Notes: generated from the letters alone by a model not told the origin. 49,941 nucleotides of DNA from Bacteroidales bacterium (GCA_027858955.1 JAQIBR010000043.1:1-49941); one strand, 5' to 3'. Positions 34,273 through 43,469 are shown, numbered from the stretch's first letter. Translations and numbers: made by a program.

Positions 34273-34761
34273 TTATGCTTTAACAATTTGCTTGCTACCC
34301 TGAAAAAAAGACTTTAAAGCAGATGTGCGCTGAAGAGCAAGTTCCTTATTGATACTAGAAACTTTAAAATGCAACGAAACTTCATTTCCCTTAGCATTAA
34401 TGCTAAGATCATCACTCAGATGTTTCATTAAAAATAATCCTTTTCCAGTTTCTTGACTAATATCATAATCGGGATTAGTTGGATCAGGAATAACAGAAAG
34501 CTTAAATCCTGCACCAGAATCTTTAACAGAAAATATAAGATTTCCCTTATCAGTTTTAAAGGAAATTGTTACCTTTTTTTTAATATCAAAATTGTTACCA
34601 TGTTCAATAGCATTTCTTACTGCTTCATCTAAGCTCATGAGAATAGTTGAGTAGTAATTATTATTAATATTGTAAACATCAGAAATAGTTTCAACGAATT
34701 CTTCTACCTTAAAAAGCTCGGTAAGGCTTGAGTTAATCTGAATTTTTTTATTTTTTAGCAT
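34273..34761 (-). CDS. RsbW-like ATP-binding regulatory protein
   Basis: A 162-residue GHKL-type ATPase resembling anti-sigma factor kinases. The N box reads SLDEAVRNAIEHGNNFD (about 43-59), G1 is VKDSGAGFKL, and the G2 region ETGKGLFLMKHLSDDL. It lacks a phosphoacceptor domain. It could control a sigma factor or partner protein by binding or phosphorylation; no STAS antagonist or sigma gene is adjacent. It is the first gene of the minus-strand group RsbW-like - ybeY - mnmG - methyltransferase. Confidence 0.83.
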   Translation of the reverse strand: MLKNKKIQINSSLTELFKVEEFVETISDVYNINNNYYSTILMSLDEAVRNAIEHGNNFDIKKKVTISFKTDKGNLIFSVKDSGAGFKLSVIPDPTNPDYDISQETGKGLFLMKHLSDDLSINAKGNEVSLHFKVSSINKELALQRTSALKSFFQGSKQIVKA

Positions 34762-34879
34762 ACCCTATTAATTAATAGCCACAGTTGATAGTTATTATAA
34801 ACTATAACGATGTGTGAACAATCCTTTATACTTTTCCAAAAGAAATAAGTTACTAGATTAAAAAGAAAACATTACAAAA

Positions 34880-35329
34880 TTATTCTTCCGCTTTTTCCTC
34901 ACTATCGAATAGTGGAAATACATCTAATATCGGACTAATAGAAATTGAGCTAATCTCAACAGGAACTAACATAGTTTCAAGGTTTTCGGAGATTCTATCG
35001 TAAGCCTCTCTCACAGAGTTAGCTGCAACCAACATTTGATTGCTCACTTTGGTTTCTTTGCTACTGTTCTCATCGAAAATACTCCAACCAACTTTTGCTT
35101 TATACCAATATTGACCATCATCATAACTGAAGATTTCGGTAAAATTTGTACGCGAAATACCAACAACCTCTAGTTCTCCACTCACATATTTTTCCATAAT
35201 TTCGAAAATACGTCTTTCTGCTTCTGTAAAATTGATAGCATCAATCAAATAAGTTTCACTGGTACGACTCATTTTACCATGATCATCGATTTTCTGATAT
35301 TTTATTTTACAAATAAACCAATTTTGCAT
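34880..35329 (-). CDS. DUF4494 family protein
   Basis: A 149-residue cytoplasmic protein of the Bacteroidota DUF4494 family. The start MQNWFICKIKYQKIDDHGKM and the TETYLIDAINFTEAE, EVVGISRTNFTEI and WYKAKVGW segments are typical. Function unknown. The frame is open upstream but that part would be a nonconserved extension crossing the promoter, so the ATG at 35329 is used. It is divergent from the S41 protease gene. Confidence 0.82.
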   Translation of the reverse strand: MQNWFICKIKYQKIDDHGKMSRTSETYLIDAINFTEAERRIFEIMEKYVSGELEVVGISRTNFTEIFSYDDGQYWYKAKVGWSIFDENSSKETKVSNQMLVAANSVREAYDRISENLETMLVPVEISSISISPILDVFPLFDSEEKAEE

Positions 35330-35347
35330 ATTAAAAAATTTAGGCGG

Positions 35348-35355
35348 CAAAATTA
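35348..35355 (-). promoter_or_regulatory. Bacteroidota -7 element (TAATTTTG) of the DUF4494 gene
   Basis: TAATTTTG on the minus strand, 19 bp upstream of the ATG at 35329; it lies inside the open upstream extension and so supports the shorter start. Confidence 0.65.
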
Positions 35356-35419
35356 AGCAAGTGGAGTGGGCAAAAAAAGAGAAATCTAATATAAAAATGA
35401 AAACTATCAAAAAAGCCTG

Positions 35420-35427
35420 TAATTTTG
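35420..35427 (+). promoter_or_regulatory. Bacteroidota -7 element (TAATTTTG) of the S41 protease gene
   Basis: TAATTTTG lies 18 bp before the ATG at 35446 and overlaps an upstream in-frame TTG, which is not a plausible start. Confidence 0.65.
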
Positions 35428-35445
35428 AAACCAAAATACAATACG

Positions 35446-37020
35446 ATGTTCAATAAAAAAATTTATAATCTTTTCTACTTTATATTGATTTTTCTTACGG
35501 GAATCTTGCTTGGACAAGCCCTAATGAAAAATACAAAATCTACAACTAATAATCACAAAATCAACAATGTGCTTCAATATATTGCTGATGATTACGTAGA
35601 TAGCGTTGCGATTTATCAAATAGAAGAAACCGCAGTTGAAGATATTCTATCAAAGTTAGATCCACATTCAGTGTATATTAGTGAAGAAGAATTCCATGCA
35701 GCTAATGATCCTCTTTTGGGAAAATTCGATGGTATAGGTATACAGTTCAGAATGGTAAAAGATAGCGTAGTAGTAATACTACCATTAGAAAATGGTCCAT
35801 CTCAGAAAGCAGGAATCCTTGCAGGAGATAGAATAGTAATCGCTAATAATGACACTTTAGTAGGTAAAAAATTCAGTAGTTTTGATATTCAAAAACGTTT
35901 AAAAGGTAAAAAGGGATCGCAAATAAATTTATTGGTAAAACGTAATGGAGTTGATGAATTGTTAAAATTCTCACTAAAAAGAGCTGCAATTCCAACATAC
36001 AGTATCGATGCAAATTTTATGCTTGATGACACTATAGGTTATATTAAATTAAGTAGATTCTCTGCTAGTACAATAAAGGAGTTTGGCGAATCGATGGAAA
36101 ATCTCATTGATGCAGGTATGAAAAAACTTATACTGGATTTGAGAGGTAATAGTGGTGGATATCTTGGAGCATCAATTTATATTGCAGATCAATTTCTGGA
36201 AAAAGGAAGATTAATAGTATATACCGAAGGTAGAAATCGCCCAAAACAAAGCTTTAAAGCATCAAGGGGAGCATCTTTCTCAAAAGGCGATCTAATTATT
36301 CTAATGGATCAGAATTCTGCATCAGCGTCTGAGATTGTTGCTGGCGCTATTCAAGATAACGATCGTGGAATAATAGTTGGGCGACGCTCTTTTGGCAAAG
36401 GTCTTGTTCAGGAACAAATGAATTATACAGACGGGTCAGCAGTTCGATTAACTGTGGCACGTTATTACACGCCAAGTGGCAGGAGTATTCAACGTCCATA
36501 TGAAAACGGCAATGAAGAATATTTCAATGACTATTATAAACGAATTCATAAAGAATCCTTAATTGCCCCAGATAGTTTATCAATACCAGATTCATTAAAA
36601 TATAAAACTCTTGAAGGGCGAACTGTATATGGTGGTGGTGGAATTTGGCCAGATCATTTTATGTCGACGGATACAAGCATTAATTTCTCATTTTATAATC
36701 GTTTGTTAAATCAATCTATTATATACCAATTTGCTTTTGATTATGTTGATCAAAATCGTAAAAAATTAGCAAGCCTAAAATCAGTTAATGAATTTATTTC
36801 CGATTTTAAAGAAGATGAAACTTTATATAAGCTCCTAATAAATTCACAGGAAGTAAAGAAATTAAAACCAAGTAAAAAAGAGCTGCAAGATTCTAAGCTT
36901 TATATATTAAACCTTTTAAAAGCAGAAATTGCACGTAATTTATATTTTGACGGTTTTTATCAAGTATTTCTCCAAAATGATAAATTTATTGAGGAAGCTT
37001 TAAAGTTGTGGAAGAATTAA
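35446..37020 (+). CDS. S41 family carboxy-terminal processing protease with PDZ domain
   Basis: A 524-residue exported or membrane-anchored CtpA-like protease that cleaves C-termini of periplasmic proteins. An N-terminal membrane segment (about 8-25) is followed by YIADDYVDSV and LDPHSVYISEEEF, a PDZ domain (about 90-175, DGIGIQFRMVKD, GPSQKAGILAGDRI), and the protease core with LRGNSGGYL, the predicted catalytic Ser293 in DQNSASASEI and Lys318 in SFGKGLVQ. The C-terminal region from about 380 is Bacteroidota-typical and includes an additional helical tail. Confidence 0.93.
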   Translation: MFNKKIYNLFYFILIFLTGILLGQALMKNTKSTTNNHKINNVLQYIADDYVDSVAIYQIEETAVEDILSKLDPHSVYISEEEFHAANDPLLGKFDGIGIQFRMVKDSVVVILPLENGPSQKAGILAGDRIVIANNDTLVGKKFSSFDIQKRLKGKKGSQINLLVKRNGVDELLKFSLKRAAIPTYSIDANFMLDDTIGYIKLSRFSASTIKEFGESMENLIDAGMKKLILDLRGNSGGYLGASIYIADQFLEKGRLIVYTEGRNRPKQSFKASRGASFSKGDLIILMDQNSASASEIVAGAIQDNDRGIIVGRRSFGKGLVQEQMNYTDGSAVRLTVARYYTPSGRSIQRPYENGNEEYFNDYYKRIHKESLIAPDSLSIPDSLKYKTLEGRTVYGGGGIWPDHFMSTDTSINFSFYNRLLNQSIIYQFAFDYVDQNRKKLASLKSVNEFISDFKEDETLYKLLINSQEVKKLKPSKKELQDSKLYILNLLKAEIARNLYFDGFYQVFLQNDKFIEEALKLWKN

Positions 37021-37113
37021 TAACTCGCTCATATATTTTTAAATATACTTTATTGGAACTAAATTAATGATTATGATACATACAATTTGATCAATCTATA
37101 TACATTTAGTTTG

Positions 37114-37121
37114 TAAGTTTG
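37114..37121 (+). promoter_or_regulatory. Bacteroidota -7 element (TAAGTTTG) of the rsgA operon
   Basis: TAAGTTTG fits TAnnTTTG, about 34 bp upstream of the TTG start of rsgA. Confidence 0.55.
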
Positions 37122-37155
37122 CAACTTAAAATACATTCTATTAATAATCAATAAT

Positions 37156-38085
37156 TTGGAAGGCTTAGTAATTAAATCAACAGGCAGTTGGTATTTAGTG
37201 CAAACACAGGCTAAGGAGTTGTTTAAATGCAAAATAAAAGGGCGCTTCAAAACTCAAGGCATTAACAGTACCAACCCTCTCGCAGTAGGCGATAATGTGA
37301 GCTTTATTGTTCTGAAAGAAGAAGAAGTTGGTTTAATCAAAACTATACACCCTCGCAGAAATTATTTAATTCGCAAAGCCACAAAGCTTAGTAGCAGATC
37401 GCATATTATTGCAGCAAATATTGATTATGCTATTTTGGTCATTTCCTTATCTTTTCCACGCACTTCTAGCGGATTTATAGATCGATTTCTTGTTACAGCA
37501 GAAGCATATCATATTCCTTCAATTTTAGTATTTAATAAAATTGATTTAAATACTCCTGAATTACAGTTACAAATGGATGAATGGATGGAAATTTATCAAA
37601 AAATAGGCTATGCGTGCTTTGCTCTATCTGCCCAAACGGGCAAAGGAATAGAACCTTTTAAAAAAATGATTCAAAACAAAACAAATTTGTTTAGTGGACA
37701 CAGTGGTGTCGGAAAATCAGCAATTGTAAATACAATTCAGCCAGGTTTACGATTGAAAACTGCTGATGTTTCTGTATCTACAGAAAAAGGAACGCATACG
37801 ACAACTTTTGCCGAAATGCATCACATAGATATTGGTGGGTATATTATTGACACACCTGGAATAAAAGGTTTTGGTCTGATTGATTTTGTACCATCAGAAG
37901 TGCCCTCATATTTTATCGAATTCGGAAATATTTCACAAAACTGTAAGTTCAACAACTGTTCTCATACTCATGAACCAAATTGCGCAGTGATAGATGCAGT
38001 AAATAGTGGCTCTATTGCTCAATCAAGATATAATAACTATCTTGCCATCATAAAGGACGATTATTTTTCTGAAAACCCCTATTAG
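37156..38085 (+). CDS. rsgA: Ribosome small subunit-dependent GTPase RsgA
   Basis: A 309-residue circularly permuted GTPase that aids late 30S subunit assembly. An OB-type N-terminus (GLVIKSTGSWY) is followed by the permuted G motifs NKID (127-130), the P-loop GHSGVGKS (181-188), TTTF and DTPG (232-235), then a zinc knuckle with Cys263, Cys268, His270 and Cys276. The start appears to be TTG at 37156; no ATG gives the conserved N-terminus. It begins a tight plus-strand operon with the CBS and barrel genes. Confidence 0.95.
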   Translation: MEGLVIKSTGSWYLVQTQAKELFKCKIKGRFKTQGINSTNPLAVGDNVSFIVLKEEEVGLIKTIHPRRNYLIRKATKLSSRSHIIAANIDYAILVISLSFPRTSSGFIDRFLVTAEAYHIPSILVFNKIDLNTPELQLQMDEWMEIYQKIGYACFALSAQTGKGIEPFKKMIQNKTNLFSGHSGVGKSAIVNTIQPGLRLKTADVSVSTEKGTHTTTFAEMHHIDIGGYIIDTPGIKGFGLIDFVPSEVPSYFIEFGNISQNCKFNNCSHTHEPNCAVIDAVNSGSIAQSRYNNYLAIIKDDYFSENPY

Positions 38086-38086
38086 T

Positions 38087-38749
38087 ATGCTCGCAATAGA
38101 ATTGATAAGTGAATATATTGTGCCGCTCAAAACATCCGACTCGGCACTTACGGCCATTAGTTTGATGGAAGAATTTAAAGTGAAACATTTGCCCATTGTC
38201 AACGAAACAATGTTTTTAGGACTGATTTCCGAAGATGATATTTACGCTCATAATCAGTTTGAAGATGCAGTAGGTGCACATCCAATTGCTAAGCCTTTAA
38301 TATCTATTATAGAAAATCAACATATTTATGATGTGCTGACCGCTTTTCAAAATGACAACCTTAGTTTGTTACCCGTATTAGATACTAAGAATCAATATAT
38401 TGGGGCCATTCATTCTTGGGCTTTAGTAAGTCGTTTGGCAGAAATTACAGGAGTTATTAATCCAGGAGGAATTATTGTGTTGGAAATGAATGTTCACGAT
38501 TATTCTTTGTCGCAGATTGCACAAATTATAGAATCTAACAATTCAAAACTTATCAATTTATATGTCAGTACTCACCCAGAATCAACCCGAATGGAAGTGA
38601 CTTTAAAATTAAATACAATGGATATAGAACCTGTATTACAAACTTTTTACAGGTATAATTATCTTGTAAGAGCCTTTTATTCTCAAGAAAAACTCGATTC
38701 CAAGATACACGACAACTATGATGCTCTAATGAATTATTTGAACTTATAA
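38087..38749 (+). CDS. CBS-domain protein with C-terminal ACT-like region
   Basis: A 220-residue cytoplasmic protein. The first 125 residues form a pair of CBS domains (ELISEYIVPLKTSDSALTAISLMEEFKVKHLPIV, then a second repeat with LLPVLDTKNQYIGAI), which usually bind adenine nucleotides. The C-terminal part (about 130-220), with GIIVLEMNVHDYSLSQIAQIIESN and MEVTLKLN, resembles an ACT-type regulatory domain. The ligand is unknown. It starts 1 bp after the rsgA stop and ends 1 bp before the barrel gene. Confidence 0.82.
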   Translation: MLAIELISEYIVPLKTSDSALTAISLMEEFKVKHLPIVNETMFLGLISEDDIYAHNQFEDAVGAHPIAKPLISIIENQHIYDVLTAFQNDNLSLLPVLDTKNQYIGAIHSWALVSRLAEITGVINPGGIIVLEMNVHDYSLSQIAQIIESNNSKLINLYVSTHPESTRMEVTLKLNTMDIEPVLQTFYRYNYLVRAFYSQEKLDSKIHDNYDALMNYLNL

Positions 38750-38750
38750 A

Positions 38751-40169
38751 ATGAAGAATCTTTTCATATTAATAATTTTAGCCTTCATTTCTACAATTGC
38801 TTTTGGGAATAAAAACAAAAAATCATGTGCCGATTCTGTAGAAATGATTTATATAAATAAAATCTACCTTAGAGGAAATAAAATAACTAAAAGCAAAATT
38901 ATTTATAGAGAATTGACTCTAAAGGAAGGAGACAGTATTTGCTCTAATGCATTTTCAGAAGCGATAAAAAAAAGTAAAGAAAACATAAACAACACTTCTT
39001 TATTCAATTTTGTAAATGTGCGAGATGTCCAAATTGTTTCTAAAGGTAAAAGGCTTGCTGATATTCATATTGATTTAAACGAACGTTGGTACATTTGGCC
39101 AATGCCATTATTTGAAATTGCAGAAAGAAATCCAAGTGCCTGGTGGCAATCAAAAGATATTTCTAAAATTAATTATGGTTTATTTTTTACCTGGGAGAAT
39201 TTTCGAGGCCGAAGAGAGGCTCTAAAGATTACAGCACAAGGAGGTTACGACGAAAAACTAGGCTTTTATTACGATATTCCTTTTATAAATAGAAGCCAGA
39301 CATTGGGCATATTTTTAGCTGCCGGACTAACAAGAAATCACGAAGTTACTTATCAAACAATTGATAATAAACCAGTTCGGTATCGCGATGAGGAATATGC
39401 TCGATATCATTATTATGCATACGCTGCATTAAATATTCGCAAGAATATACATATTTCACATAATTTTCAATTAGGATACAACGATCATCAATACAGTGAT
39501 ATTGTTTTCCAAATGAATCCTGATTTTGATCCTGATCAAAATACTAAGTTTAAATATTTTTCGCTAACCTATACTTTTAGAAACGATCATCGCGACAATA
39601 AGAACTACGCTTTAAATGGATATTATATAGATCTTGTTCTTGAGAAACAAGGTTTGGGAATTTCTTCAAATGCAAATGTTAATCTATTATCGCTTAGCGG
39701 AAATTTACGAAAATATTGGGATTTGGGGAACAATTGGTACTTTGCAAGTGGATTTGCAGGTCGTGTGGCAAGTACTGGCAGGAATCCATATTTTCTAAAT
39801 ACGGGTCTCGGTTATAGTCAAGAATTCGTGAGAGGATATGAATATTACGTTATAGATGGAGAGAATTTTGCACTATTAAAAACAGATCTTAAATATGCTT
39901 TATTTCAAGATCAAATTTCTAACCTTCAAATTCTTCCAAACAAATTTAGCAAAGTTCATTGGTCAGTTTATTTAAGCTTCTTTGTAGATGCGGCCTATTC
40001 AACAACAGAACTACCCCAATTATCTAATACGCTACAAAACGAATCTTTAATTGGCTATGGCGCAGGTATAAACATTGTAACATATTATGATATGGTTTTC
40101 CGTTTCGAATACTCGTATAATAAAATGAGCGAAAGAGGTCTATTTATCAGTTTTATGTCTGCTATTTAA
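38751..40169 (+). CDS. BamA/TamA-like outer-membrane beta-barrel protein
   Basis: A 472-residue exported protein with a signal peptide (about 1-19). An N-terminal POTRA-like repeat (about 33-110, IYINKIYLRGNKITKSKIIYREL, VNVRDVQIV) is followed by a beta-barrel with aromatic-rich alternating strands, NENFRGRREALKITAQGGYDE-type turns, and the end SERGLFISFMSAI. It is shorter than true BamA (about 800 residues, five POTRA), so it is probably a specialised surface-antigen family member rather than the essential assembly protein. It is coupled to the CBS gene. Confidence 0.82.
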   Translation: MKNLFILIILAFISTIAFGNKNKKSCADSVEMIYINKIYLRGNKITKSKIIYRELTLKEGDSICSNAFSEAIKKSKENINNTSLFNFVNVRDVQIVSKGKRLADIHIDLNERWYIWPMPLFEIAERNPSAWWQSKDISKINYGLFFTWENFRGRREALKITAQGGYDEKLGFYYDIPFINRSQTLGIFLAAGLTRNHEVTYQTIDNKPVRYRDEEYARYHYYAYAALNIRKNIHISHNFQLGYNDHQYSDIVFQMNPDFDPDQNTKFKYFSLTYTFRNDHRDNKNYALNGYYIDLVLEKQGLGISSNANVNLLSLSGNLRKYWDLGNNWYFASGFAGRVASTGRNPYFLNTGLGYSQEFVRGYEYYVIDGENFALLKTDLKYALFQDQISNLQILPNKFSKVHWSVYLSFFVDAAYSTTELPQLSNTLQNESLIGYGAGINIVTYYDMVFRFEYSYNKMSERGLFISFMSAI

Positions 40170-40187
40170 TGGTAATAACCCGTCTTA

Positions 40188-40322
40188 TACCAATTGTAGT
40201 TCAAAATGCCGCATAGCAAATTTTAAATTTATCCCGAACCTTCGGGAGTTAATGCCGATAGATCAACAAAACTGCAAATTGAACGAAATGAAAATATGCG
40301 GCATTTAGTTGACTAATCGGTA
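40188..40322 (+). mobile_element. Miniature inverted-repeat element, copy 4
   Basis: A 135-bp element from TACCAATTG to CTAATCGGTA with a central ATCCCGAACCTTCGGGAG hairpin. It is flanked by TTA at 40185-40187 and 40323-40325. The right TTA is the reverse complement of the TAA stop codon of the amidophosphoribosyltransferase gene, so the duplication recreates the stop. Confidence 0.93.
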
Positions 40323-42224
40323 TTAATATGCTCTTCCGTCTTTTCCTTCAATATAATTGATAAAACTAGTATTAACGACTTTATTCCCACCTGGAGTGGG
40401 ATAATCGCCAGTAAAATACCAATCACCTTTATGATTAGGTAATGCAACATGCAAATCCTCAATGCTTTGATAGATAACACTCACTTTTGCTTTAACTTTT
40501 TTTGGCGTTACCAACTGAGCAATTTTATTCGATATCTGTTGTGCTGTAAAAGGTTTGTAAATAGATTTTACATGATTCACGACTCTTTCCTTTGCTAAGC
40601 CTTCCTGAGACTTGCATTTTAGATAAACCTCATTGATAATCGATTCTTGCTTTGTTTCTTTAATGAGTTCTATTACTGCTTTAAAAGCAATAAAATCACC
40701 TAGTCGAGCCATATCAATGCCATAACAATCGGGATAGCGAATTTGAGGCGCAGAAGAAACAACAATTATTTCAGTAGGTCCAAGTCGGTCGAGTATGCTG
40801 ATAATGCTTTGCCTAAGTGTTGTTCCACGTACAATAGAATCGTCAATAATCACAAGTTTATCTTCACCTGATTTTATAGAACCATAAGTGATATCATACA
40901 CATGGCCCACTAAATCATCACGTTTAGTGTCTTGCGTAATAAAAGTACGCAACTTCATATCTTTCACCGCAACAGTTTCAATTCGAGGAGAAAAAAGCAT
41001 AATATCTTCCAATGTTTTCTTATTGAGCTTATCGCCAAGTTCCAGAACCTTATCAGCTTTTTGCTGATTACAAAATTTATTCAATTCTTCAACCATTCCC
41101 TGAAATGCAACCGCTGCAGTATTAGGAATAAAAGAAAAAACTGTATTTCTAATATCGTGCTGAATGGCGTTAAGAACTGTGGATGTAATTAATGACCCAA
41201 GTTTTTTACGCTCTTTATAAATGTCTTTGTCCGTTCCTCTACTAAAATAAATTCGTTCAAATGTACAAGCTTTGGGAGTTTGAGGAGTAAGTACTTGAAC
41301 TTCTTCAACAGTGTTGTTGTGCTTAATAATTAAAGCGTGGCCGGGTTTTAATTCTTTTATTTTCTCTCCAGGAACATTTAGGCTGGTTTCAATAACCGGA
41401 CGCTCCGAAGCTGCTACAACGATATCATCATCAACGTAATAAAAAGCTGGGCGAATACCTGCAGGATCACGCATAATAAAACCATCGCCATGGCCTAGTA
41501 ATCCGGTAATTACATAGCCGCCATCCCAATCATGAGATGCTCTTTGAAGAATGCTTTTAATATTTAAACTATCTGCAATTTGATGAGTAATTTCTTCCTT
41601 GGAAAAGCCTTCGTATTTATATCTTCGATACAATTCTTCATTTTCTTCATCCAGGAAATGACCAATTTTTTCCAACATCGTAATAGTGTCAGAAGTTTCG
41701 GTAGGATATTGCCCAAAACCAACTAATCGATCAAAAAGTTCACTCACATTAGTAAGGTTGAAGTTGCCAGAGAGAATAAGATTACGAGTTTTCCAATTGT
41801 TTGTTCTTAAAACCGGGTGAATGCTGTCGATAGAATTAATTCCAAAAGTACCATATCGCAAATGTCCTATAAAAACCTCACCGGTAAAACGATGATTCAT
41901 CTTTAAATAATTCACATCATTTAAAAGCGATCTATTTTTTTTCTCAAGCTCAAGAAAAGGTTGGTAAGCTTTATTGAAAATATCTTTTAAAGGTGAATCT
42001 GTATTAGAGCGTTCGCGACTAATATATTTATGTCCGGGTGGCATTCCAATTTTAACATTTACTATTCCTGCACCATCTTGACCACGATTATGTTGCTTCT
42101 GCATCAGTAAATGCATTTTATTCAAACCCCAAAGAGGCGATCCGTATTCAGCAAGATAGTATTCAAGAGGCTTTCGAAGGCGTAAAAAGGCAATTCCACA
42201 TTCGTGTTTTAGTTGATCGCTCAT
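40323..42224 (-). CDS. Amidophosphoribosyltransferase (PurF-like, long Bacteroidota type)
   Basis: A 633-residue class II glutamine amidotransferase/phosphoribosyltransferase, expected to make phosphoribosylamine from PRPP and glutamine in purine synthesis. The N-terminal nucleophile Cys9 (HECGIAF) follows a short propeptide. The glutaminase region includes QKQHNRGQDGAGI, FIGHLRYGTFG and NGN-like SGNFNLTN. The PRPP motif reads VIIDDSIVRGTT, with APQIRYPDCYGIDM following. It is longer than E. coli PurF (about 505) through insertions and a C-terminal addition typical of this lineage. A second, shorter PurF may exist elsewhere, so the physiological role is inferred. Its stop codon is the target duplication of miniature element copy 4. 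Confidence 0.88.
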   Translation of the reverse strand: MSDQLKHECGIAFLRLRKPLEYYLAEYGSPLWGLNKMHLLMQKQHNRGQDGAGIVNVKIGMPPGHKYISRERSNTDSPLKDIFNKAYQPFLELEKKNRSLLNDVNYLKMNHRFTGEVFIGHLRYGTFGINSIDSIHPVLRTNNWKTRNLILSGNFNLTNVSELFDRLVGFGQYPTETSDTITMLEKIGHFLDEENEELYRRYKYEGFSKEEITHQIADSLNIKSILQRASHDWDGGYVITGLLGHGDGFIMRDPAGIRPAFYYVDDDIVVAASERPVIETSLNVPGEKIKELKPGHALIIKHNNTVEEVQVLTPQTPKACTFERIYFSRGTDKDIYKERKKLGSLITSTVLNAIQHDIRNTVFSFIPNTAAVAFQGMVEELNKFCNQQKADKVLELGDKLNKKTLEDIMLFSPRIETVAVKDMKLRTFITQDTKRDDLVGHVYDITYGSIKSGEDKLVIIDDSIVRGTTLRQSIISILDRLGPTEIIVVSSAPQIRYPDCYGIDMARLGDFIAFKAVIELIKETKQESIINEVYLKCKSQEGLAKERVVNHVKSIYKPFTAQQISNKIAQLVTPKKVKAKVSVIYQSIEDLHVALPNHKGDWYFTGDYPTPGGNKVVNTSFINYIEGKDGRAY

Positions 42225-42390
42225 GCTTTAAATCAATTGATTAATCTCTTATCTTAAGGTGACAAAGTTTCACATAAAAAACAGGATAAAAAAACTTTTT
42301 TTGGTGTTAATTTTGATTCTAAAGATAAGGAAATTTTAGCTAAGCGTGCTAATTTTTCAAGCTTTAATAAAGGGTAAACGCATCATATTT

Positions 42391-42492
42391 AACCGCAATG
42401 AGCGCTAAGGAATTCGCAATGAACGCAAAGCGCTAGAAATCAAACATAAATAAAATAGCGAGCTTTGCGCTATCTTTGCGAACATAGCGGTT
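42391..42492. repeat. Imperfect inverted repeat of a dispersed family
   Basis: AACCGCAATGAGCGCTAAGG at the left and its rough reverse complement (…TTTGCGAACATAGCGGTT) at the right bracket 102 bp with AACCGC/GCGGTT ends. A related text, AACCGCAAAGGTCGCTAAGG (minus strand), occurs at 49860-49941. The rest of the 42225-42653 gap holds no gene I can support. Confidence 0.6.
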
Positions 42493-42653
42493 ATAAATCC
42501 ACAGCCAAAAATCTCACAAGGTCTTCAGATGTAAACACTTTGATTTGATGTGAATTAACAACTAATTTGTGAGAATAAATTATGCATATTCAAATTAGAA
42601 GAAAACAGATATTTGAGATGTTAAGCCTTGAAGTGCAGCTAAAAATCCATTGC

Positions 42654-43364
42654 CTATTTAAGGGTTATCAAAATTACACCATTTGCACCTCGTGACCCAT
42701 ATATAGCTGCTGATGATCCTTTTAGAACAGAAATAGATTTTACATCATTAGGGGATATACCAGAAATGGAGCTTACAGGACTACCGTTAACAACATAAAG
42801 CGGTTCGTTACTGAGGTTAAGTGAAGATATACCTCGAATAGTAATACTATTTCCACTTACCACAACCCCCGGAACTTCACCTCTAATCATATCATATATG
42901 TTAGTATAATGCCGTGCATTTTTTAAATGATCCTCATCAACTTCTCCCACACTTGTAGTGAGATTACGCTTGCTCCTTGTCCCATATCCAACATTTATTT
43001 GGTCACCTTCTCGATTTTGTGGACTATTTAATTCGTCTTGATGTACAGCATTATCCGACGACAACACAAATGTAATTTCTTCCTCACCATGGTATGCATA
43101 TTCAGCAACTCCATAGAAAAGTGTAAAAACAGTAATGGACTTAACTGTTGGTTTTACTTTAAGCCTAAAGCGACCCTCGGCATCGGTTTTAACATTAGAT
43201 GTTTTCCCATCAATAAAAATAGTTGCATTTTGAATGGCTGTGCTATCAGCGGATAAAACAAGCCCTTTTAAGATCACCTTTTTAGATTTCTTTTTGTTTT
43301 GTGCGTAACTACTACCTACAATAAATAGACTGAGCAATAACAGAATGGTTATTTTATGTTTCAT
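42654..43364 (-). CDS. Carboxypeptidase-like regulatory domain plus TonB-receptor plug, without a barrel
   Basis: A 236-residue exported protein with a signal peptide (about 1-21). Residues 30-105 form a carboxypeptidase-regulatory-like beta domain (ILKGLVLSADSTAIQNATIFIDGK, TDAEGRFRLKV). Residues 120-236 form a SusC-like plug: VGYGTRSKRNLTTSVGEVDEDHL, IYDMIRGEVPGVVVSG, ITIRGISSLNLSNEPLYVVNG, VLKGSSAAIYGSRGANGVILI. The usual 700-residue beta-barrel is absent. It may be a periplasmic binding or signalling protein rather than a transporter. It is divergent from the S9 peptidase gene. Confidence 0.85.
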   Translation of the reverse strand: MKHKITILLLLSLFIVGSSYAQNKKKSKKVILKGLVLSADSTAIQNATIFIDGKTSNVKTDAEGRFRLKVKPTVKSITVFTLFYGVAEYAYHGEEEITFVLSSDNAVHQDELNSPQNREGDQINVGYGTRSKRNLTTSVGEVDEDHLKNARHYTNIYDMIRGEVPGVVVSGNSITIRGISSLNLSNEPLYVVNGSPVSSISGISPNDVKSISVLKGSSAAIYGSRGANGVILITLK

Positions 43365-43469
43365 GATGTGTGTTTTTTTGTTTCACGAAGATACTGAATT
43401 TTACAATTAAATGACAATAACCGAAAAATCGTACTTTAGCACTCAATTAACCTTTTAAAACATAAACCT

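Noticed and set aside
42265-42280. Third parS-like site (AGTTTCACATAAAA)
   Set aside because: Only one half of the palindrome is present.
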